Below are positions 1 through 5,185 of a stretch of 5,185 nt of DNA, piece by piece. Source of the DNA: a bacterium. Its GTDB lineage: Bacteria; Krumholzibacteriota; Krumholzibacteria; LZORAL124-64-63. The notes below the pieces were generated by a model, which was given only the letters and a program-made list of their open reading frames with translations, made no database searches and was not told where the DNA came from. The stretch is from positions 1 through 5,185 of the forward strand of contig JAUUZX010000169.1 in assembly GCA_030592025.1 (NCBI GenBank), written 5' to 3'. Within the stretch, counting starts at the first letter, position 1, and every line of letters begins with the position of its first letter. Made by a program: the position numbers and the translations under genes.

Positions 1-1389
1 AGGCACGTAGAACAACGAGAGCCGGTCGGTCATGAAGATGAACGAGAGGAAGGCCACCACCGTGGTCAAAGTCGTGGCCATGATCGGGAAGGCCACCTCG
101 CGGGTGCCGTCCACCAGCGCCTCACGGCTCCCGGTGCCGCCGTTGCGCCCGCTCAGCCGGCGGTGGATGGCGTCCAGCACGAGGATGGAGTTGTCCAGGA
201 GCATGCCGAAGCACACGGTCAGCCCGCTGATGGTGATGAAGTTCACCGACACGCCGAAGAAGTAGAACATCGACAGGCAGATGACGATGGCCAGGACGAT
301 GGAGAAGACGACGATGGCCGTCAGCCGCGCCCGTTTCAGCGCCAAGGCCAGTATCATGAAGAGCAGGCCCAGGATCACCACCGAGCGGATCACGAGTTCC
401 TCGAGCTTGTCCTCCAGCTCCTCGCCTTCGTCCTGGTCGATCTCGAAGCTCACCGGGAAGGGCGCCGCCGCCTCGATCTCCGGCAGCATATCCCGGAGGC
501 GCCGGCTCACGGAGATGGAGTTCTGGCCGCTGCGCTTGGTGACGTTCAGGGTGATGACGTTCTCGCCGTTGATGCGGCTGTAGTAGGTGATGTCCTCGAA
601 GTCGGGGCGCACTTCGGCCACGTGGCCCAGGGTGACGGACTGGCCGCCGATGTTGGCCAGGACCGTGCCCTTGAGCTCGGACAGGGCCACATCGTCGCGC
701 ACGCTCACCGTGAGTTCGCGGCCGGCGCGCCGCACCGGACCCGCCGGGGTGATGTCGTCCAGGTTGTCCAGGCGGGCGACGATGCCGTCGGCGGTCAGGC
801 CGTACCGCTCCATGAGTTGCAGGTTCAGGAGGATCCGCACCAGGGGGCGCGCGCCGCCGCGCAGCTCGGCGTCCGCCACGCCGGGCAGGGCCAGGAAGCG
901 GGGCAGCAGCCAGGTCTCGGCCCGGTCGCGCAGTTCGTTCATGGACAGCGGCGAGATGAGGCTCACCGAGAAGAACTCCTCCGCCCTGAGCTCCTCGGGC
1001 ACGTAGGCGCGGATGAAGGGCTGGCCCGCCCGGTCCGGCAGGTTGCGCCGCACGGCGCCCAGGCGCTCGGCCAACTCCAGGCGCGCGAAGTCCATGTCCG
1101 TGCCGCGCTTGTACTTCACCGTGACGCGGCTCAGGCCGTGGCGCGACTGGGAGTCGATGTCCTCCACCGCGTGGCAGCCGGCCACCGCCTCCTCGATGGG
1201 CAGCGTGATCGAGCGCTGGATCGCGCTGGGGGAGGCCCCGTTCCAGTTGGTGGTGATGCTCAGTTCCGGCAGGTCCGTCTCGGGCATGGCCTCGATGTTG
1301 AGACGGGGCAGGGCGTAGACGCCCGTGACCATGAGGGCCGCGAACAGCATCCAGGTGGCGACGGGGTGGTCGACGGCGAAGCGTATCAT
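1..1389 (-). CDS. Second RND-family efflux permease, N-terminal 463 residues (3' end outside window)
   Basis: I translated this frame by hand from the ATG at 1389 to the left edge; it is open throughout, giving 463 codons that end inside the TM5/TM6 region. The N-terminus (MIRFAVDHPVATWMLFAAL) is a typical RND start followed by TM1 (about 11-29). Periplasmic porter domains fill about 30-330, with LPIEEAVAG (63-71), RGTDMDFARLEL (95-106), and PLVRI (182-186). TM2 is about 333-350, TM3 355-378, and TM4 384-405 containing GMLLDNSILVLD (395-406). FPIMATTLTTVVAF (434-447) opens TM5. Like its neighbour it has Asp-Asn (D399-N400) at the TM4 relay position. It aligns with the upstream permease over its whole visible length but is strongly diverged, so it is not a recent duplicate. 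Roughly half of an expected protein of about 1000 residues is visible; TM7-TM12, including the TM10 relay residue, lie beyond the edge. The start lies 4 bases after the preceding stop, which implies coupled translation and suggests joint function with the first permease. Confidence 0.95.
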   Translation of the reverse strand, partial: MIRFAVDHPVATWMLFAALMVTGVYALPRLNIEAMPETDLPELSITTNWNGASPSAIQRSITLPIEEAVAGCHAVEDIDSQSRHGLSRVTVKYKRGTDMDFARLELAERLGAVRRNLPDRAGQPFIRAYVPEELRAEEFFSVSLISPLSMNELRDRAETWLLPRFLALPGVADAELRGGARPLVRILLNLQLMERYGLTADGIVARLDNLDDITPAGPVRRAGRELTVSVRDDVALSELKGTVLANIGGQSVTLGHVAEVRPDFEDITYYSRINGENVITLNVTKRSGQNSISVSRRLRDMLPEIEAAAPFPVSFEIDQDEGEELEDKLEELVIRSVVILGLLFMILALALKRARLTAIVVFSIVLAIVICLSMFYFFGVSVNFITISGLTVCFGMLLDNSILVLDAIHRRLSGRNGGTGSREALVDGTREVAFPIMATTLTTVVAFLSFIFMTDRLSLFYVP

Positions 1390-1393
1390 CGCA

Positions 1394-4300
1394 TCAATAC
1401 TCCCGGTCGATCCGGCGGTGGAGCATCTCGTACACCACCGGGGTCAGGAAGAGCGTCAGCAACGTCGCGATGCTCAGGCCGCCGATGATCGTGATGGCCA
1501 GGGGGCGCTGCATCTGCTCGCCGGTGCCCAGACCCAGGCCCATGGGCACCATGGCCAGCACCGTCGTGACGGTCGTCATGAGGATCGGGCGGAAGCGCAT
1601 GGCGCTCGCCTCGAGGATGGCCTCGCGCCCCCCCATGCCGTCGGCCCGGAGGCGGCGGATGGTGGCCACCTTGACGATGGCGTCGTTCACCGCGATGCCC
1701 AGCAGGGCGATCATGCCGATCAACGAGATGATGTTGAGGGACTGGCCCGTCAGCAGGAGCGTGACCACGGCCCCCATGATGCCCACCGGCAACACCGCCG
1801 AGATGATGAGGGGGTCGAGGAAGCTCTCGAACTGGGCGGCCAGGATCATGTACACCAGCAGGGCCGACAGCAGCAGGGCCCAGCCCAGATCGCGGAAGCT
1901 GTTGTTGATCTCCTCCTGCTCGCCGCCGGTGATGAAGGCCACGACTTCGGGCCGCTCGAGGTCGGCGAGGATGAGGTTCACGTCCACCCACACCTCGGCC
2001 ACGGGGCGCCCCGACACGTCGCCGGCGAGGGTGATCTGTCGTCGCTGGTCACGGCGCACGATCTCCCGCACGGGGGTGCCGCGGGACTGGTTGACGAAGG
2101 AGGCCAAGGGCACGGTCTTGCCCCCGCCCAGGGCCACGGGGGAGGCGAGCACCTGGTTCAGGTCGTAGCGCTGGTCCCGGGGCAGGCGCACGGCGATGTC
2201 GATGCGCTGCTCGATCTCGTTGTAGGTCGTGGCGACGGTGCCCTGGATCCGGTTGCGCAGCTCGGCCGCCAGGGCGTCGGGCTCGAGGCCGTAGCGCAGG
2301 GCCCTCTCGCGGTTGATGGTGATCTCGACGGTGGGGTTGCCCAGCACCCGGTCCATCTCCAGGTCCTCCAGGCCCGGCACGTGGCGCAGGCGGGGGAGCA
2401 GGTCGTCGGCCACCGCCAGGGCCTCGTCGCCGCGCTCGGCCACGACGCCCAGGGTGAACGCGGCCTCGCCGCTGGCCAGGATCTCGCGCAGGCCCACGCC
2501 CTCCTCGCGGAACACGTAGATGGCGCCCTGGTGCTCGTCCAGGCGCTCAGCGAGACGGGCCTTCACCCGCTCCATGTCGTCCTGGCCTTGACGCGACGCA
2601 CGCAGCATGACCCGGATCCGTGCGGTGTTGGCCGCGCTGTATTCCTTGAGGCTGGCCAGGGTCTTTTCGGTGACGCCGACCTGGGCGTACACGCTCTCCA
2701 CCTCGGGCATGGGGGCGAGGAAGCCGGCGAGGTCGGCCGCCGCCTCGTTGGTCAGCTCGAGGGGCGTGCCGGCGGGCAGTTCCATGGCCAGGGTGAAGTC
2801 GCCGCGGGTACGGTCGGGCATGAAGGAGACGCGCATCCCGGTGCCGACCCAGGCGGCTCCGGCCAGGGCCACGGCGAGCAGGATCAGGAAGGCAGCCTTG
2901 TGGTCCATGACCCGGGTCAGCAGGCCGTGATAACGCCGGGCGACGAACTGGAACCCGCTCTCCGTGGGCCGGAAGATGAGTGCGGGCCGGTCGCCGGGAA
3001 CCCTGAGGATGTGGGCGCTGAGCATGGGCTGCAGCAGCAGGGCGGCAAACACCGACACCAGCAGGGAGATGGTGACGGTGAGGGCCTGATCCCGGAAGAA
3101 CTCGCCGGCCACGCCGGGCACGTAGATCACCGGGAAGAAGACGGCCACGGTGGTGAGGGTGGCCGCGATCACGGGGGAGGCGACCTCGCCGGCGGCCCGG
3201 GCGCACACGTCCCCGATGGATTCTGCGCCGCCCTTCATCATCTTCAGGTGCCGGTTGATGTTCTCCAGCACGACGATGGAGTTGTCCACGAGCATGCCCG
3301 CCGCCAGGGAGAGACCGCCCAGGGACATGAGGTTCAGGCTGACGTCGGCGAAGTAGAGGAAGGCGAAGGTCGTCATGATCGACACGGGGATGGCCAGGCC
3401 GACGACGATGGGGCTGCGCCAGTCCATGAGGAAGAAGAACAGCACGATGAAGGCCAGCAGGGCGCCGTACTTCAGGGAGTCCTCGAGGCCCTGGAAGCTC
3501 TCGGCGACGAAGTCCGCGTCGCGATAGATGAATGAGTAGGAGAAATCGGCGTACTGGTCGCTCAGGATACCCAGGATCCGATCCACTTCCTTGGTGGTCT
3601 CGATGGTGTTCTCGTCGACCTCCTTGTAGAGGTGGAGGGAGACGACCTCCTCGTCGCCGGTGAGGGTGAAGCCCTCGGGGTCCTTGATCGTGTCCAGCAC
3701 CTCGGCCACGTCGCCGATGGTGATGCCCGGTCCGGCGGCGGGGATCTCCGTGGCGCGGATCTCGTCCAGGTTCTCGAATTCGCCCAGGATGCGCAGGGGC
3801 AGGTGGAGCGGTCCCTTGCGGATGCGACCGCCGGGGAAGCTGATGTTGGCCACCCGCAGGGCTGTGCCCAGGTCGTCCATGGTGAGGTTGTAAAGGCGCA
3901 GCTTGCCGAAGTCCGGGCGCACGAGGATCTCGCGTTCGGCGCCGCCGATGACCTCGGCCTGGCTCACGCCGTTGATCTGCTCCAGGGCGGGCTTGGCGAC
4001 CTCGCGGGCGAACTCGGTCATGCGGGCCATGGGGTCGTCGCCGTGGAGCACGAGGATGGCGATGGGCCGCGCGCTCGGGTCCCACCTCAGGATGAGGGGC
4101 CGGTCCGCCGCCTCGGGGAAGTCGTCCTGGAAGGCCACGCGATCGATGGCCTCCCGCAGGTGCAGGTTGGCGAAGTCCATCTCCGTGCCCCACTCGTACT
4201 GCACGGTGATGGTGGAGACGCCCTCGCGGGTCCTGCTGACGACACGCCGCACCCCGGCCAGTCCCGTGATGGTCTCCTCCAGGGGCTGGGTCACGAGACG

Positions 4301-4477
4301 TGTGAGGTCGTCGGCGGGGGTGTCGGTGTAGTTGGTGATGACCGTCAGGTTGGGGTAGTTGATCGACGGCAGCAGGTCGACCGGGAGCCGTTGGCGGGCC
4401 TGGAACCCGATGAGCACCAGGCCGGCGAAGAACATGAGGATGGCGACCGGGCGACGGACAGCGGTCTGGATGATCAT
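1394..4477 (-). CDS. RND-family efflux permease, complete (1027 aa; first of two tandem permeases)
   Basis: This is an inner-membrane proton-driven exporter of the AcrB/MexB/Mdt superfamily, full length for the family. The ATG at 4477 is supported by a GGTGAG site six bases upstream and by a classical N-terminus (MIIQTAVRRPVA, then TM1 at about 11-28). The internal repeat is intact. The first periplasmic porter region is about 30-335, TM2-TM6 about 338-488, TM7 about 528-547, the second periplasmic region about 550-860, and TM8-TM12 about 864-1015. Family motifs include QPLEE (64-68), GMLVDNSIVVLEN in TM4 (394-406), YVPGVAGEFFRDQA (452-465), GGEQEEINNSF (851-861), and RFRPILMTT in TM11 (961-969), which aligns with the functional Thr region of AcrB. 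TM4 has D398-N399 where AcrB has two Asp residues. TM10 reads GIAVNDAIVKV (927-937), with D932 and K936 near the position of the AcrB relay Lys. Periplasmic domains suggest a hydrophobic/amphiphilic-drug type rather than a CzcA metal pump, but the substrate cannot be read from sequence. No frameshift or internal stop is seen. Confidence 0.97.
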   Translation of the reverse strand: MIIQTAVRRPVAILMFFAGLVLIGFQARQRLPVDLLPSINYPNLTVITNYTDTPADDLTRLVTQPLEETITGLAGVRRVVSRTREGVSTITVQYEWGTEMDFANLHLREAIDRVAFQDDFPEAADRPLILRWDPSARPIAILVLHGDDPMARMTEFAREVAKPALEQINGVSQAEVIGGAEREILVRPDFGKLRLYNLTMDDLGTALRVANISFPGGRIRKGPLHLPLRILGEFENLDEIRATEIPAAGPGITIGDVAEVLDTIKDPEGFTLTGDEEVVSLHLYKEVDENTIETTKEVDRILGILSDQYADFSYSFIYRDADFVAESFQGLEDSLKYGALLAFIVLFFFLMDWRSPIVVGLAIPVSIMTTFAFLYFADVSLNLMSLGGLSLAAGMLVDNSIVVLENINRHLKMMKGGAESIGDVCARAAGEVASPVIAATLTTVAVFFPVIYVPGVAGEFFRDQALTVTISLLVSVFAALLLQPMLSAHILRVPGDRPALIFRPTESGFQFVARRYHGLLTRVMDHKAAFLILLAVALAGAAWVGTGMRVSFMPDRTRGDFTLAMELPAGTPLELTNEAAADLAGFLAPMPEVESVYAQVGVTEKTLASLKEYSAANTARIRVMLRASRQGQDDMERVKARLAERLDEHQGAIYVFREEGVGLREILASGEAAFTLGVVAERGDEALAVADDLLPRLRHVPGLEDLEMDRVLGNPTVEITINRERALRYGLEPDALAAELRNRIQGTVATTYNEIEQRIDIAVRLPRDQRYDLNQVLASPVALGGGKTVPLASFVNQSRGTPVREIVRRDQRRQITLAGDVSGRPVAEVWVDVNLILADLERPEVVAFITGGEQEEINNSFRDLGWALLLSALLVYMILAAQFESFLDPLIISAVLPVGIMGAVVTLLLTGQSLNIISLIGMIALLGIAVNDAIVKVATIRRLRADGMGGREAILEASAMRFRPILMTTVTTVLAMVPMGLGLGTGEQMQRPLAITIIGGLSIATLLTLFLTPVVYEMLHRRIDREY
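1400..1404 (-). promoter_or_regulatory. Ribosome binding site for the second RND permease
   Basis: On the minus strand GGGAG sits ten bases before the ATG at 1389, inside the final codons of the first permease. The first permease ends in TGA at 1394-1396. An out-of-frame ATG overlapping that stop (1392-1394) runs straight into TGA after one more codon (ATG CGA TGA), so the ATG at 1389 is the only sensible start. The spacing is slightly long, so the site may be of modest strength, with coupling to the upstream gene doing part of the work; that last point is inference. Confidence 0.5.
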
Positions 4478-4480
4478 GGC

Positions 4481-5185
4481 CTACTCACCGCCCGTCTCGG
4501 TGAAGGCCCACTTGTCCACGGTCTTCAACGTCTTGCGCACCTTGATCTTGGCCTCGTGGGCGAGGGTCATGTGGTCGCTGACGACGATCTCGTCGCCCGG
4601 GGCCAGGGAGCCGCCGCTGTGCACCTGCTTGATCTCCACCCACTCGTCGTTCTGATGGCCGATGGTCACGTATAGCCACTTGGCCCGGTCGTCCTCGCGC
4701 TTGAAGACCAGGGGCCGGTCGTCACGGATGAGCAGCGCGTCCGACGGCACCATGAGCAGGTCCGGGAAGACGATGCCCGCGATCTGGGCCCGGACGAACA
4801 TACCCGGCCGGTAGCGCCCCTCGGGGTTGGGGAAGCGGATGAGCACCTGGCAGGTGCGGGTGGCCTCGTCCAGGATCGGGCTGATGACGTCCACGGCCAG
4901 GGAGATCGTGTCGCCGGTGGCGGGGATGGCCAGCAGCACCGGGCGGCCTTCGGCCAGGTTGCCCAGGTCCGCCTCGAGGACGTTCACCGCCGCTTCGAGT
5001 TGGGTGTTGTCGTAGACGGTGCACACGGTCTGACCCACGGAGAGGATCTCCCCGGCGACCATCTGGAGCCCCTGCACGATGCCCCCGAAGGGCGCACGGA
5101 TTTCCGTGTACTCCAGGTTCAGGCGGGCCCGCTCCTCGGACATGCGGGCCTCGGCCAGCCCGGTGCGTTGCTGGAAGACGGCGTC
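4481..5185 (-). CDS. RND efflux periplasmic adaptor (HlyD/AcrA-type membrane fusion protein), 5' end outside window
   Basis: This is the C-terminal 234 residues of a periplasmic adaptor that would link the RND permeases encoded just downstream to an outer membrane channel. The frame is open to the right edge: fourteen codons precede the first internal Met (at 5143), so that Met is not the real start. Numbering from the edge, residues 1-26 look like the descending arm of the alpha-helical hairpin. Residues 27-37 (TEIRAPFGGIV) are the hallmark second half of the lipoyl/barrel-sandwich domain, followed by VAGEILSVGQTVCTV. The beta-barrel domain spans about 62-140 and includes the typical GRYRPGMFVRAQI. 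The membrane-proximal domain begins near VPSDALLIRDD (146-156) and includes GDEIVVSD (197-204). The tail after about residue 205 is Lys-rich and ends in TETGGE. The signal peptide or lipobox cannot be seen because the N-terminus is missing. The stop (TAG, 4481-4483) is 3 bases before the next gene. The family is secure; the substrate is unknown. Confidence 0.95.
   Translation of the reverse strand, partial: DAVFQQRTGLAEARMSEERARLNLEYTEIRAPFGGIVQGLQMVAGEILSVGQTVCTVYDNTQLEAAVNVLEADLGNLAEGRPVLLAIPATGDTISLAVDVISPILDEATRTCQVLIRFPNPEGRYRPGMFVRAQIAGIVFPDLLMVPSDALLIRDDRPLVFKREDDRAKWLYVTIGHQNDEWVEIKQVHSGGSLAPGDEIVVSDHMTLAHEAKIKVRKTLKTVDKWAFTETGGE
4484..4489 (-). promoter_or_regulatory. Ribosome binding site for the first RND permease
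   Basis: On the minus strand GGTGAG is followed by six bases (TAGGCC) and then the ATG at 4477. It lies in the last codons of the adaptor gene and abuts its TAG stop, so ribosomes finishing the adaptor can re-initiate at once. It supports the chosen permease start. The assignment rests on motif and spacing only. Confidence 0.65.

Noticed and set aside
1390..1400. Possible overlapping stop/start (TGATG) for the second permease
   Set aside because: The ATG overlapping the TGA is out of frame with the permease and reads ATG CGA TGA, ending after two codons. The ATG at 1389 is in frame and gives the family N-terminus.
163..1488. A 441-codon open frame on the plus strand opposite the second permease
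   Set aside because: It has the same His/Gln/Asp/Gly-rich low-complexity composition, spans the junction of two real genes, and has no recognisable motif. It is an antisense shadow.
1325..3535. A 736-codon open frame on the plus strand opposite the first permease
   Set aside because: Its translation is dominated by His, Gly, Gln, Asp and Glu with no domain or hydrophobic pattern. It is the mirror of a GC-rich gene whose third-position G/C bias removes stops on the opposite strand. The minus-strand frame has full RND motifs along the same stretch.
2547..4193. A 548-codon open frame on the minus strand in another frame of the first permease
   Set aside because: It is an Arg/Pro/Gly/His-rich frame-shifted reading of the permease. 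The true frame is continuous, so this is neither a frameshift nor an overlapping gene.
3632..4675. A 347-codon open frame on the plus strand crossing the adaptor-permease junction
   Set aside because: It runs antisense to two well-supported genes and across their boundary, with shadow-type composition and no protein family features.
4481..5143. Start of the adaptor at the internal Met at 5143
   Set aside because: The frame stays open for fourteen further codons to the window edge, with hairpin-like sequence. A start at 5143 would remove the first half of the lipoyl domain and most of the hairpin, so the gene is cut by the window rather than starting there.

Overview
The window is coding almost from edge to edge, with all three genes on the minus strand. 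It lies inside a tripartite RND efflux operon. Read in the direction of transcription (high to low coordinates) the order is: a periplasmic adaptor (membrane fusion protein) entering at the right edge without its N-terminus; a complete RND permease of 1027 residues; and the N-terminal 463 residues of a second, clearly different RND permease running off the left edge. The gaps between genes are 3 and 4 bases. Each downstream start has a purine-rich ribosome binding site lying in the end of the gene before it, so the three are almost certainly one transcript with coupled translation.

The DNA is GC-rich (roughly two thirds by eye), with strong G/C preference at third codon positions, and the adaptor-plus-RND layout implies a Gram-negative (diderm) envelope. 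The sequence alone does not fix the taxon. I see no mobile-element, tRNA, rRNA or CRISPR signature. There is no intergenic space for a promoter or terminator; the promoter must lie to the right of 5185 and any terminator to the left of position 1.

Functionally, the permeases would sit in the inner membrane and use the proton-motive force to expel substrates, the adaptor would bridge them across the periplasm, and a TolC-type outer membrane channel (not in the window) would complete the conduit. Two non-identical permeases served by one adaptor resemble the MdtABC arrangement, so a mixed (heterotrimeric) pump is the most interesting possibility. Both permeases carry Asp-Asn rather than Asp-Asp at the TM4 proton-relay position, and the complete one has an unusual Asn-Asp...Lys arrangement in TM10. 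Nothing here amounts to a wholly new system. The paired permeases and the relay residues deserve the second look.
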